NCBI RefSeq assembly: GCF_025515275.1
Contig: NZ_JAOPFU010000004.1
Span: 1-64,000 of the forward strand
From: Catenovulum sp. 2E275
GTDB taxonomy: Bacteria > Pseudomonadota > Gammaproteobacteria > Enterobacterales > Alteromonadaceae
Length of the DNA: 64,000 nt
Direction: 5' to 3'
Part shown: piece by piece, positions 47,023 through 56,566 of the stretch
How positions within the stretch are numbered: position 1 is the first letter of the stretch
Layout of the letters: every line of letters begins with the position of its first letter
Position numbers and translations under genes: made by a program
Notes under the pieces: generated by a model
The model's input: the letters and a program-made list of their open reading frames with translations, nothing else
Told to the model about the DNA's origin: nothing
Database searches by the model: none

Positions 47023-49080
47023 TTATGCATAATAGTCTACCGCACCTAAGTGGCCGTTCGTAATATTTTGTTGAATATTTATTTCTTCGTCTTCATTACT
47101 TTGCTGACCGTTAGCATTTTGTCCGCCGTTTCCCTGCCCTTTAGCTGTTGATTCTCCGCGGCCATTATTGCCCTGCTCCGATACATTTGACTCACCAAGT
47201 TGAATCCCTTGCTGATCTAACATATCTCTTAATTTAGGCACTGACTGATCCAATAATTCTTTAGCTTGTTGGTTTTGCACCACGATGCTCACGCTAGCCT
47301 GGTCGCCATTCATCTGAATTTTAATTTGCATACTGCCCAGTTCTGGCGGATCAATGCGGATTTCTGCTGACTGAATTCGACTATTGATCATATATTTGAC
47401 CGAATCATTAAGTGCAGAGGCCGCATCGTTTTTGGTTAAATTAATTTGCTCTTTAAGCTGTTGCTGAATGCTTTGTTGTTTTTCAACCCCTTTATCAGCC
47501 TGTACTGCCTGCTCTTGTTTGTGGATTTGCTGCACAGTTTGAATATGCTGAGTTTTAGTCTCTGTATTTTGCTCTGCGGCTTTGGTTTGGCCACTGCTAA
47601 TTTGCTGATTCATTAAATCCTGCATTTGGCTTTGTTTATCCGCCAACTCAGCTTTGTTATCGTCCGGTTTAAGTTCAGTATTTAGCGCTTGCTCTTTGGT
47701 TTTTATATTCTCGATTGCTGAATCTTTGACACTTGTTTTGGTATCAGCCTGCTTGTTAGCAGAAGATTCTGTTTTACTATTTTGGGTTGCTGATTGAACT
47801 TGAGTTTTAACTTGCTCAGCCGCAGATTTATCAGCCAATTTTGTATCTAGCTGCGGATTATCTTTATTAATAGTAGTTTCTGAGTTAATCGCCTTATCCT
47901 GATTAACCGTTTGAGTTTGAGCTTGCGCTTTCACAGCATCTTTTTTGCTAGTTTGTTGCGCTTTTTCTGAGCTTGCTTTGCTATTAACTTGTTCTGCTGT
48001 AGTTAATTGAGCTTGTTCTACTGAGCCATTTGCCCCTTTATTTTCTTTGGTAGATTTTTCAGTTAATTTCTCATCTAATTGTTCAGCTTTTTGCTCTGAC
48101 TTTTTATCTGTTCGCTTTTGTTCTGCTAATTTTTTATCCACCAATAAAGAAGATGCATTATCAGATTTATCTGTCGATTGAGTTTGCGCTTTTTGTTCAG
48201 CAGATTTCGCCGCATCAGCAATATGTGTTTTACTCTCAGTTTGAGCTTTAAGCTGAGCATCTTCTTGCTTTATTTCAGCTTTAGCCGATGTTTTCTGGTT
48301 TAGTTTTTCACTTTCAGTAGCGGCTGATTTTTCAATATTTTGCCCTGTTAGTTGCCCTTTAGTATCAGATTTCGTTTCAGTGGCAACCCCTAATTTTTGA
48401 CCTGCCGCTTGTTTTTCTGCATTCACCATTAACTCAGATTCTGCACTATTTTCCTGCTGATTATCTTGTTTTAGTTTAGCTGCATCCTGCTCTGTATTTT
48501 TACTATTTTCCGGTTGTTTGCTTAATTTTGCTTTACTATTATTGGCTGACTGTAAAAAATTAAGAAAATCAAAATCATCTTGCTTTAAATCTGAGTCTTT
48601 TTGCGCCAGTGTAAAACCATTGTCATTTTGAGTTGATGATAATGCTGAGTCTTTTGAATCAGGCTGCTGAACTGATTTATTGGTTTTTTCTGCCTTTGAT
48701 AATTTATTATCCGCTAAAGTTTCAGCTGACTCTGCTTTATTTGATTTTGGTTCTGCCTGCTGATCAGCCAGTTTTTGTTCTAAATTTCGCGATTCGTTTT
48801 GCGACTGTGATTGTCGATTCGATACTAATTGAGAGTCTGCTTTTGCAGGCGAGTTTGAACCAGGCGATAAATTATCATCTGCCGATCTAGCTTTATTATC
48901 AGCAACTAATGCTTGCTCTCTGCTTGTTTGTTTAGCGGTAGATTGTTTAAGGTTATGCGCTTTTAAAATATCCGAAAAATCCTGCTCAGACGATAATAAA
49001 CCCGAACTTTGCCCAGCAGGCTGAACGGCACTTTTAACAGAAGCGGCAACATTTGTCTGAACACTGGCAAGATACTGCAT
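47023..49080 (-). CDS. fliK: Flagellar hook-length control protein FliK
   Basis: 685 residues. The first ~540 are an extreme low-complexity region of Gln, Lys, Ala, Ser, Thr, Asp and Glu with almost no hydrophobic residues. The conserved C-terminal Flg_hook domain (about 545-640) has AEIRIDPPELGSMQIKIQMN and QAKELLDQSVPKLRDML. A short Gly/Asn/Gln tail follows. FliK is secreted, measures hook length by its extended N-terminal ruler, then acts on FlhB to switch export. It is much longer than E. coli FliK (375), which suggests either a longer hook or a looser ruler. It lies between fliJ and fliL. Confidence 0.92.
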   Translation of the reverse strand: MQYLASVQTNVAASVKSAVQPAGQSSGLLSSEQDFSDILKAHNLKQSTAKQTSREQALVADNKARSADDNLSPGSNSPAKADSQLVSNRQSQSQNESRNLEQKLADQQAEPKSNKAESAETLADNKLSKAEKTNKSVQQPDSKDSALSSTQNDNGFTLAQKDSDLKQDDFDFLNFLQSANNSKAKLSKQPENSKNTEQDAAKLKQDNQQENSAESELMVNAEKQAAGQKLGVATETKSDTKGQLTGQNIEKSAATESEKLNQKTSAKAEIKQEDAQLKAQTESKTHIADAAKSAEQKAQTQSTDKSDNASSLLVDKKLAEQKRTDKKSEQKAEQLDEKLTEKSTKENKGANGSVEQAQLTTAEQVNSKASSEKAQQTSKKDAVKAQAQTQTVNQDKAINSETTINKDNPQLDTKLADKSAAEQVKTQVQSATQNSKTESSANKQADTKTSVKDSAIENIKTKEQALNTELKPDDNKAELADKQSQMQDLMNQQISSGQTKAAEQNTETKTQHIQTVQQIHKQEQAVQADKGVEKQQSIQQQLKEQINLTKNDAASALNDSVKYMINSRIQSAEIRIDPPELGSMQIKIQMNGDQASVSIVVQNQQAKELLDQSVPKLRDMLDQQGIQLGESNVSEQGNNGRGESTAKGQGNGGQNANGQQSNEDEEINIQQNITNGHLGAVDYYA

Positions 49081-49204
49081 GGTATTTTCCTATCCAATCA
49101 AAAAGATATTATAAATATATTTATATCAACAGGTTAAAAATATAAAAAACATATTTTTGACACTTAATCATGACTTTTATAGTCATTTCAAGATTTATAC
49201 CAAC

Positions 49205-49642
49205 TTAGTATTTTTGTCTGAATTGATTTTGTGAAAACTCGTCTAACAGGGCTTGTTCCTGTTTATTTTGCTTATGCAGGTACTGTTGCTCTTGTTTTTC
49301 GAGCAGTAATTCAACCGATTTTCGTTTTCTTTGCTGGGCGAGCCAAAGTGCGCGGCGTTGATCAACCACTTTTTGCGCTTTTTGGATTGTGCCTCTTTGT
49401 TGAGTGCAAGCTTTATCGAGTTGCGCGATAAAATTTTGAAACCTTAATAATTGCTCGGGTTTAATACCGCCTTGCGCATTTTTATGCATATTATTCATAT
49501 AACTGCGCTGGTGCTGAATAAGCGCACTCAGTTTTTCTTGCTGCGCAGTTAATGCTTGTTGAGCTTCGGCAAATTGCTGAGCTAATTTATCTTCTTTATT
49601 CTGCTCGTTTTCGGCGATGAGTTTAAGCTGCTTATATTGCAT
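49205..49642 (-). CDS. fliJ: Flagellar export protein FliJ
   Basis: 145 residues, almost entirely helical coiled coil, rich in Gln, Lys, Glu and Leu (KLIAENEQNKEDKLAQQFAEAQ near the N-terminus, read in parts). This is the usual look of FliJ, the gamma-subunit-like rotor of the FliH-FliI ATPase and escort for chaperones. The primary sequence is weakly conserved; the position directly after fliI fixes the identity. The 124-base gap to fliK has only a small ATGACT/AGTCAT repeat (49170-49186). Confidence 0.9.
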   Translation of the reverse strand: MQYKQLKLIAENEQNKEDKLAQQFAEAQQALTAQQEKLSALIQHQRSYMNNMHKNAQGGIKPEQLLRFQNFIAQLDKACTQQRGTIQKAQKVVDQRRALWLAQQRKRKSVELLLEKQEQQYLHKQNKQEQALLDEFSQNQFRQKY

Positions 49643-49657
49643 TCATTCACTCCTAAA

Positions 49658-50989
49658 TTAAGCTCTGAATGCGCTGGTTAAGTTAGCCAGTTGAGATAAA
49701 CAATCATCGTAAGTAATCACTTCTTTCATTCCTTGCTGTAAAAACTTATCCATTTTAGGTTTAATTTTAATCGCAGCATCAATGGTAGGATCACTGCCTT
49801 TGTTATAAGCCCCTATCGCAATTAAATCTTTACTGTTTTGATAATTAGAATAAAGCTGCTTTACAATTCTGGCTTGCTGCTGGTGTTCATCCCTGGTCAC
49901 GGCCGGCATAACCCGGCTGATAGATTTAGCTACATCAATTGCCGGATAATGACCTTCATCCGCCAATTCACGTGATAAAACAATATGGCCGTCTAAAATT
50001 GCACGCGATGCATCTGCAATCGGATCTTGCATATCATCACCTTCCGATAATACGGTAAAAAAAGCGGTAATCGAACCTTGTCCGTCACCACCGTTTCCGG
50101 CACGTTCAACTAACGCAGGTAATTTAGCAAATACCGAAGGTGGATAACCTTTAGTGGCTGGCGGTTCACCAACTGCCAGTGCAATTTCACGTTGAGCTTG
50201 CGCATAACGGGTAATTGAGTCCACCAGCAGTAATACATTTAATCCCTGATCACGAAAATATTCAGCAATCGTTAATGCAGTTTCGCAACCTTTTAAACGC
50301 ATCAACGGCGCATTATCGGCTGGCGCAGCTACCACCACAGAGCGACTACGACCCTCTTTACCTAAAATTTCTTCAATAAATTCTTTAACTTCGCGGCCAC
50401 GTTCACCAATTAAGCCAACCACTATCACATCTGCAGCGGTACCGCGTGTCATCATACCTAACAACACACTTTTACCCACACCAGAGCCAGCAAATAAGCC
50501 AATTCGTTGTCCCATACCAACTGTTAACATGCTATTTATGGCTCGAATACCGACATCTAACGGCTGGGAAATAGGTTTTCGGTGTAAAGGATTTAGTTTG
50601 GATGCGGGTTTAGTTTGTTCTGGATTGGCTGGAATTTTACCCAATCCGTCAAGTGGCTGACCTCGTGCATCAACAACCCGACCTAATAAATCCATACTCA
50701 ATTGTAATTGTGACTGGCTAACCTGCGGAATCACTTTAGCTCCGGGTAATATGCCTTGTATATTTTCAGACGGCATTAAATAAATTTTATCCCCCTCAAA
50801 GCCAACCACTTCTGCGTCAATAAAGCCGGTGTTAGATTCAACCATACATAAACTGCCCACCGCAGCCTGACAGCCAATCGCCTCAAGTGTTAAGCCAATA
50901 ACACGGGTTAAACGACCAGCCACCTGAGGTTTACTCTGAATAATTTTTTTTTGGTAATGATGTAATCTTTCACTTAATGTTAAGCTCAT
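49658..50989 (-). CDS. fliI: Flagellum-specific ATP synthase FliI
   Basis: 443 residues, F1-beta-like hexameric ATPase of the flagellar type III export apparatus. The P-loop [16 protein letters not shown] lies near 165-180. Walker B-type [21 protein letters not shown] (in parts) and the family tail [25 protein letters not shown] (in parts) are typical. It is 10 bases from fliH upstream and 15 from fliJ downstream. Confidence 0.97.
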   Translation of the reverse strand: MSLTLSERLHHYQKKIIQSKPQVAGRLTRVIGLTLEAIGCQAAVGSLCMVESNTGFIDAEVVGFEGDKIYLMPSENIQGILPGAKVIPQVSQSQLQLSMDLLGRVVDARGQPLDGLGKIPANPEQTKPASKLNPLHRKPISQPLDVGIRAINSMLTVGMGQRIGLFAGSGVGKSVLLGMMTRGTAADVIVVGLIGERGREVKEFIEEILGKEGRSRSVVVAAPADNAPLMRLKGCETALTIAEYFRDQGLNVLLLVDSITRYAQAQREIALAVGEPPATKGYPPSVFAKLPALVERAGNGGDGQGSITAFFTVLSEGDDMQDPIADASRAILDGHIVLSRELADEGHYPAIDVAKSISRVMPAVTRDEHQQQARIVKQLYSNYQNSKDLIAIGAYNKGSDPTIDAAIKIKPKMDKFLQQGMKEVITYDDCLSQLANLTSAFRA

Positions 50990-50999
50990 TGCAGATCAC

Positions 51000-51797
51000 T
51001 TAATTAGATGGCGAACTAAATTGTTCAAGAATTTCTTTAACTCTTTGTTCCAGCGTATAACTTACGCTCGATAACTCTGTTTTAATTTCAATACCACCAC
51101 GGGCAATGTTAGGATCGCTATGCAAATGCCACTGACGTCGTTCTAGTTCTTTTTCTCCATAGCTAGATTGGATTAGATCAAAATCCTCTGGGTTTACCAA
51201 TAATTGGCATTGCTGAGTATTAAAAGGTAAATATTCCGCCGCTTTTTTGACTGTTTGTAAAATAATTTCTGGATTGGTTTTTAACTCAGTTTGAATCACG
51301 GCCTTGGTTAAATTAACCACTAACTCAATTAACTCTTGCTCAACCTGATTATCCAACTGCTTTAATGGTTCATCTAACCGCGCAATTAATTGATTCCAAT
51401 GCTCGGCTTTTTCTTCCATTAAACTTGTGCCGCTGGCTAATCCTTCCTCATGGCCTTGTTGTTTGCCTTGCTCTAATCCAAGTTGATAACCTTGCTCTTT
51501 ACCCTCAGCTTCACCTTTTTCAAAACCTTCGGCTTTGCCTTCTGCAAACCCCTCCTCGTAAGCGGCTTGCCTAATTGCTTCAACGTCTTCAATGGTTAAA
51601 GGCTTAATTTCTTCAGCTTCTTCGTCCGCTTCAGGTGGCTCATAAACCCAATTATATTTCTTGCCTAATGCGTTAGTATAATTTTCATCCCTTTTATGCG
51701 CATCTGCATCCATATCCGGAATATCCCATGCTTTGGCATCAGCAATCATATCGTCATCTCGACGAATGGATTTACGAAATTTAAAGTCATCAGCCAT
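51000..51797 (-). CDS. fliH: Flagellar assembly protein FliH
   Basis: 265 residues. An acidic N-terminus and a glycine-repeat segment come first (about 88-131), in which Gly recurs every four residues (GFAEGKAEGFEKGEAEG and onward). This GxxxG repeat is a known hallmark of FliH helices. The C-terminal FliH domain (about 145-260) binds FliI and resembles the peripheral stalk of F-type ATPases. It anchors FliI to FliN. The fliG stop lies 38 bases upstream. Confidence 0.95.
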   Translation of the reverse strand: MADDFKFRKSIRRDDDMIADAKAWDIPDMDADAHKRDENYTNALGKKYNWVYEPPEADEEAEEIKPLTIEDVEAIRQAAYEEGFAEGKAEGFEKGEAEGKEQGYQLGLEQGKQQGHEEGLASGTSLMEEKAEHWNQLIARLDEPLKQLDNQVEQELIELVVNLTKAVIQTELKTNPEIILQTVKKAAEYLPFNTQQCQLLVNPEDFDLIQSSYGEKELERRQWHLHSDPNIARGGIEIKTELSSVSYTLEQRVKEILEQFSSPSN

Positions 51798-51835
51798 CAG
51801 TTAATCTCTGTTTTTGGACTCTTGAAATTGTGCGT

Positions 51836-52864
51836 TTACAGGAATTCTTCGCCGCCACCGCCGCCAAGCATAATCTCGCCTGCGTCAGATAATCGACGAG
51901 CCACACTCAATACTTCTTTTTGAGCCGCTTCAACTTCGCTAATTCTAATTGGCCCCATAGCTTCTAAGTCATCCATTAACATTTCCGCGGCTCGTTTAGA
52001 CATATTACCAAGAATTTTCTCTTTAAGTGCTTCATCAGCCCCTTTAATTGCAGGCAGTAATACATCTTGCGGCACTTCACGTAATATTGCCTGTATCCCT
52101 CTGTCATCAACATCGGCAAGGTTATCAAATACAAACATAAGATCCTGAATTTGTTGGCTCATCTCTTCGTCATGTTCACGAATAGCATCCATCAACTGAC
52201 CTTCAATGTTGGTATCTAAGTAGTTCATAATATCGGCCGCTGCTTTTAAACCACCCATTTTCGCAGCCTGAGCACCTGCCTGACCAGCAAATTGTTTTTC
52301 CATAATTTCGTTTAATTCTTGTAATGCCGCAGGCTGAACTTCTTCTAAGTTAGCAATACGCATCATTAGGTCTAAACGAACTTTTTCAGAGAATTGATTC
52401 ATAATTTCAGCCGATTGCTCAGGCTCTAAATAAGCCAAAACAATGGTTTGAATCTGCGGATGCTCGTTACGGATAATATTGGCAACCTGTTTTGAGTCCA
52501 TCCATTTAAGCGAGTCTAAACCTTTAGCACCGCTGCCCATTATAATTTGTTCAATTAAATTACCGGCTTTATCTTCACCTAACGCGGCAGTTAATGCTTT
52601 ACGCACAAACTCGGTACTTTGGAAGCCAATGGTACTAAAGCTTTGAATATCATCGATAAAAAGTTTATGAATCGCTGTGATTTTGGCCTGACTAAAATCG
52701 TCGATTGAGGCCATTGCCATACCTACTTTTTGCACTTCTTTTGGCTCAAGGTGCTTTAATATTTGTGCAGCGTCTTCTTCCGATAAACTCAGTAATAATA
52801 CCGCTGCTTTTTCTACACCTTCGAGGCGACTTACATCAAAGTCTTCAGTTTGATTATCAGGCAT
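51836..52864 (-). CDS. fliG: Flagellar motor switch protein FliG
   Basis: 342 residues, the normal length. The FliF-binding N-domain, the middle domain with the EHPQ motif (IRNEHPQIQTIVL) and the C-terminal torque domain with charged helix LMFVFDNLADVDDRGIQ are all present. FliG transmits stator force to the rotor. It ends in EIMLGGGGGEEFL, a Gly-rich tail. Its start overlaps the fliF stop by eight bases, so the two are translationally coupled. Confidence 0.97.
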   Translation of the reverse strand: MPDNQTEDFDVSRLEGVEKAAVLLLSLSEEDAAQILKHLEPKEVQKVGMAMASIDDFSQAKITAIHKLFIDDIQSFSTIGFQSTEFVRKALTAALGEDKAGNLIEQIIMGSGAKGLDSLKWMDSKQVANIIRNEHPQIQTIVLAYLEPEQSAEIMNQFSEKVRLDLMMRIANLEEVQPAALQELNEIMEKQFAGQAGAQAAKMGGLKAAADIMNYLDTNIEGQLMDAIREHDEEMSQQIQDLMFVFDNLADVDDRGIQAILREVPQDVLLPAIKGADEALKEKILGNMSKRAAEMLMDDLEAMGPIRISEVEAAQKEVLSVARRLSDAGEIMLGGGGGEEFL

Positions 52865-54572
52865 CTTCGTTTAACCACGCTTTAACAACTTGGGCTGATA
52901 AAATAGGTTCGTTAGCAACTAATGCACGAACCGCTTTTAAAATATCTTCATCTTTGTGCAGATCAGGTAACATTAAAGTACCGTCTGATGAGAAACCAAC
53001 TGCACTGGCATCAAAATCATTTGATAACATATCCAGGGTTTCATCGCCTAAATCAACACCCGACGACAAAGTATCTTCTGAATAATCATCAACCACTTCT
53101 TCAGGATAGATTAATTTACGCAGCATAGGTCTTACCACCGCAATTATCAAGACGATAATAATTGCCGCCCCTAATACTAAACGGATTAACTTAGCAAACC
53201 AAGGCTGTTCAAAAATAGGGGTTTCGGCAATTTCGCCAATATCTTCACGTACAAATGGCATAGCGACCACTTCAAGTGTATCACCACGTTGTACATCAAA
53301 ACCGATTCCACCTTGCAATAAACGACGAATATTAGCCAGCTCCGCTACCGGACGAGGCTCATAAGTGACTTCACCGGTTTCTGCATTAGTGGTTGCGGTA
53401 TAATCAACCGCAACTGATACACTTAACCGACGAATAACCCCCGTTTGCTGACGAGTATGGCTAATGGTGGTATCCAGTTCATAATTACGGGTTGCTTCGC
53501 GGTGGCTTTTACTTGGCGCAGCATTGGCTTCACCATTTGTTGCCTCTTCCGGAATGTTAGATTCAAGCGGCGGTTGATTAGTTAATGCCCCCGGAATACC
53601 AGCAGCAATTCCACCTAAAGAATTGGTTTCTAAGGTCATTTCGCTGCGAACAGCTGGTAAATCTGGGTTATAACTTTTTTGGGTTTGCTCAACTGAGGTG
53701 AAATCCATAGTCACATCAACTTGTGCTGTGTAGTTACCCAAGCCAACCACAGGAATTAAAATAGTATCAATTTTTTCTAAATATTCAGTTTCGCGTTTTT
53801 GCTCTATTTCGTACTCTTTACGACTTCTTGCCGATAAATCATTTTGAGAGCCAGAATTTAATAAACGGCCATTTTGGTCTGTTACCGTTACTCTGTTCGG
53901 TTCTAGGTTTTGTACCGCAGAGGCCACCATATCAACAACAGAGTCGATTTCTTCTGAAGATAAAATAGCGCCACGTTTTAAAGTTAAAACAACGGTTGCA
54001 CTTGGTTTTTTCTCATGACGGGCAAATACGTTTTCTTTTGGAATCGCCAGTAATACTTTCGCACGTTGAATCGAATGTAATTCTTCAATAGTTCGGGCTA
54101 AAGTTTGCTCTCGGCTATATTTTAAACGCTCAGTTTCAACGCGCTGACTTACCCCAAAGCCCATATCAGTTAATAAAATATCGGCACCGGCAGAAGGTTC
54201 GGCATTAACCGCTAAACCAGAGCGTTTAAGTTTTAATTTAATGTCCTGATACTCTTCTTCAATCACATAAATCACATCGCCTTCTAAGCGATAATCTATT
54301 TTTTCCTGATCTAGAAAGTCTAAGGTTTGGATTAACTCTTCGGTTTGCATTTTGCCTAACGGGCGATAATCCGGCTCGCTGGCCCAAACAATAATAAAAA
54401 TGGCAATCGCCAAACAAATGGCCAATGCTAAAATTAATGTCACCTGACGCAATACATCAACACTGCTTAATGAGCTTAAAAAGCCAGATTTTTGCTCTTC
54501 ATTAGCAATATCTGAACTGTCATTATTAGCGTCTGATACGACTAAATCATTACTTGCTGCTTGTTCGGCCAC
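52857..54572 (-). CDS. fliF: Flagellar M-ring protein FliF
   Basis: 571 residues. Two membrane helices flank a large periplasmic part: one near 40-62 (LILALAICLAIAIFIIVWAS, in parts) and one near 455-480. The secretin-like ring-building motifs FLDQEKIDYRL and VLLAIPKENVFARHEKKPSA are present. The C-terminal tail (VKAWLNEDA) binds FliG. It polymerises into the MS ring, the first structure of the basal body. It follows fliE by 29 bases. Confidence 0.97.
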   Translation of the reverse strand: MAEQAASNDLVVSDANNDSSDIANEEQKSGFLSSLSSVDVLRQVTLILALAICLAIAIFIIVWASEPDYRPLGKMQTEELIQTLDFLDQEKIDYRLEGDVIYVIEEEYQDIKLKLKRSGLAVNAEPSAGADILLTDMGFGVSQRVETERLKYSREQTLARTIEELHSIQRAKVLLAIPKENVFARHEKKPSATVVLTLKRGAILSSEEIDSVVDMVASAVQNLEPNRVTVTDQNGRLLNSGSQNDLSARSRKEYEIEQKRETEYLEKIDTILIPVVGLGNYTAQVDVTMDFTSVEQTQKSYNPDLPAVRSEMTLETNSLGGIAAGIPGALTNQPPLESNIPEEATNGEANAAPSKSHREATRNYELDTTISHTRQQTGVIRRLSVSVAVDYTATTNAETGEVTYEPRPVAELANIRRLLQGGIGFDVQRGDTLEVVAMPFVREDIGEIAETPIFEQPWFAKLIRLVLGAAIIIVLIIAVVRPMLRKLIYPEEVVDDYSEDTLSSGVDLGDETLDMLSNDFDASAVGFSSDGTLMLPDLHKDEDILKAVRALVANEPILSAQVVKAWLNEDA

Positions 54573-54601
54573 TGTTTGCTACTCCATACCTGTTTTGCGG
54601 A

Positions 54602-54952
54602 TTAAACCGGCATGTTCATTATTTTTTCGTAAGCTTCTAAAACTTTGTTGCGCACCTGCACTGTCGCCTCAAAAGCTATGCTGGATTTACCTTTAGCTAT
54701 CATTACATCAGCTAAAGAAATACTTTGATCACCCATTTCAAATCGGGTGGTTTTTTCTTTGGCTTCAACCCCTAATTCATTCACATTGTTGATTGCATCC
54801 GTTAATAACTGGCCAAATTTAGCCTGTGCAGGGTTTTCAACTTTAGGGGATTGATTTGGCGTGATCTCTAAATTAGGCGGCTGAATAGTAGAACCAGCGC
54901 CTATCGCCATTTTTTGCATTTCTGCGTATAAAGAATCAGAACCTATTTTCAT
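54602..54952 (-). CDS. fliE: Flagellar hook-basal body complex protein FliE
   Basis: 116 residues from ATG 54952, which has AGGGG six bases upstream. FliE joins the MS ring to the rod and is exported early. The C-terminal conserved part DQSISLADVMIAKGKSSIAFEATVQVRNKVLEAYEKIMNM (in parts) is the FliE signature. It is the first gene of fliEFGHIJ, 38 bases downstream of a predicted sigma-54 transcription start. Confidence 0.96.
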   Translation of the reverse strand: MKIGSDSLYAEMQKMAIGAGSTIQPPNLEITPNQSPKVENPAQAKFGQLLTDAINNVNELGVEAKEKTTRFEMGDQSISLADVMIAKGKSSIAFEATVQVRNKVLEAYEKIMNMPV

Positions 54953-55003
54953 CTTTATCCCCTCTGTCAATTTTTTGAATTGAAATATTTGTTATCAGAA
55001 GTT

Positions 55004-55020
55004 ATGCACTTAATATGCCA
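55004..55020 (-). promoter_or_regulatory. Sigma-54 promoter of fliEFGHIJ
   Basis: On the minus strand the sequence reads TGGCAT-ATTAA-GTGCAT. The GG and GC elements are spaced as in the -24/-12 consensus TGGCAC-N5-TTGCAT. The predicted start is near 54993, about 40 bases before the fliE ATG. This fits control by FlrC and RpoN, encoded or acting just upstream. Confidence 0.75.
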
Positions 55021-55131
55021 AGCAAAATAAACAGCATCGAAAATAAACTCAAGGCATTGATTATAAATGGATATTTAAGTTAAAATTCAAAGAAAATAAG
55101 AATGTGAGAAAGGAAAAAATAATTAAACGCC

Positions 55132-55190
55132 AAAAATACGTCTACATCCTTGTAGACAAACGATTAGCTAGGCTATCAGGTTAGCTAATC
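55132..55190 (-). terminator. Terminator region of flrC (two hairpins)
   Basis: GATTAGCTA (55162-55170) pairs with TAGCTAATC (55182-55190). Nearer the end, GTCTACA (55140-55146) pairs with TGTAGAC (55151-55157) around TCCT, followed on the minus strand by TATTTTTGG. The second hairpin with its T run is the likely terminator. Confidence 0.7.
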
Positions 55191-55214
55191 TTGCAGGTAA
55201 AGATAAAATTTGAT

Positions 55215-56555
55215 TTACAGTGGAATATCTATCCCATGTTCTTTCATTTTGGCAATTTTGTATCTAAGTGTTCTGGGACTAATCCCAAGCTTATCTGCGA
55301 CTTGATTACGTTTTCCATGACAAGCAATTAGCGTATCAATAATAATTTGATGTTCCTGTTGTTTAAGTTCATTGTCCAAAGTTTCAGCTTGTGGCACCGA
55401 GTTGCTTTGAGTTTGATGCACAACCATGGCTGTATCGGTTTCAATTAAAATATCACAGCCATCAATTAGCTGATTTTGCGATAAAATAAGCGCCCGCTGG
55501 ATCACATTATCTAACTCGCGCACATTACCCGGCCAATTATGCTGTTGTAATAATTGTTTGGCTGATGCTGATAATTCTGGCACAGTCTGTTTATTACGCT
55601 TGGCATGACGATTAATTAAATGCTCAGCAAGTGGCAAAATATCCAATTTCCGCTGATTTAACGGTAACCAATTAAGCGGAAAAACATTCAACCGATAATA
55701 TAAATCCTCTCTGAATTGCCCACTACTTACAGCTTGTTTTAAATCTCGATTGCTGGTTGCTATCACTCTAACATCTAAATCAATTGTTTTTCGGCTACCA
55801 AGGCGCTCAACCTCACGCTCTTGCAATACTCGAAGTAACTTAGCTTGTAACGATAAATCCATTTCAGATATTTCATCCAACAAAATAGTGCCATGCTGCG
55901 CCTGCTCAAACTTACCCGGACAAGCTTGCAGTGCGCCAGTAAACGCGCCTTTTTCGTACCCAAATAATGTTGCCTCCAGCATGTTTTCTGGTATTGCGGC
56001 ACAATTAATTGCAATAAAAGCTTGGTCTTTACGCGAAGACTGCTCGTGAATGAACCTTGCTAATACTTCTTTGCCAGAGCCGCTTGGCCCTAAAACCATG
56101 ACTGATGCATCGGATTTAGCCACTCTGGCTGCCAGATTTAACAACTTAATACTCACAGGATCAGCCACAACAGGATTAAATTTAGGTGGTTCAACTTGCG
56201 GTAAATAACGGCTCACTAAATTGAGTAATACTTCAGGTGAAAATGGCTTAGCCAAATAATCTGTTGCACCTTGACGCATAGCATCTACGGCATCTTTAAT
56301 ATTGGCAAATGCAGTCATTAACAATACGGGTAATTGCTGGCTTTTATTTTTAATCACTTTTAATAAAGCTAAACCATTCATACCCGACATTTGTACATCG
56401 CTGATCACTAAAGCTATTTCTGCCTGATTGAGCTTAATTAAAGCTTGTTCACCGCTATCGGCTTCAATACATTGATAATGCGCAATTGCTAAGGTATCCA
56501 CAATTGCTTCACGTAAATCTGCATCGTCTTCAACAACTAAAATGAATTGAGTCAT
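55215..56555 (-). CDS. flrC: Sigma-54 dependent flagellar response regulator FlrC
   Basis: 446 residues. The receiver domain has the phospho-acceptor D53 in LVISDVQMSGMNG. The AAA+ domain (about 130-360) has Walker A GPSGSGKEVLA and the sigma-54 contact loop GAFTGA. A Fis-type helix-turn-helix closes the protein (RNQVADKLGISPRTLRYKI). When phosphorylated by FlrB it activates class III flagellar operons. It is in one operon with flrB (11-base gap) and is followed by a terminator before the fliE promoter. Confidence 0.96.
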   Translation of the reverse strand: MTQFILVVEDDADLREAIVDTLAIAHYQCIEADSGEQALIKLNQAEIALVISDVQMSGMNGLALLKVIKNKSQQLPVLLMTAFANIKDAVDAMRQGATDYLAKPFSPEVLLNLVSRYLPQVEPPKFNPVVADPVSIKLLNLAARVAKSDASVMVLGPSGSGKEVLARFIHEQSSRKDQAFIAINCAAIPENMLEATLFGYEKGAFTGALQACPGKFEQAQHGTILLDEISEMDLSLQAKLLRVLQEREVERLGSRKTIDLDVRVIATSNRDLKQAVSSGQFREDLYYRLNVFPLNWLPLNQRKLDILPLAEHLINRHAKRNKQTVPELSASAKQLLQQHNWPGNVRELDNVIQRALILSQNQLIDGCDILIETDTAMVVHQTQSNSVPQAETLDNELKQQEHQIIIDTLIACHGKRNQVADKLGISPRTLRYKIAKMKEHGIDIPL

Positions 56556-56566
56556 GATTTACTCCG

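Noticed and set aside
52705-53085. 126-codon ORF on the plus strand
   Set aside because: It lies antisense across fliF-fliG, whose minus-strand frames encode clear family motifs. It has no ribosome site or recognisable protein features.
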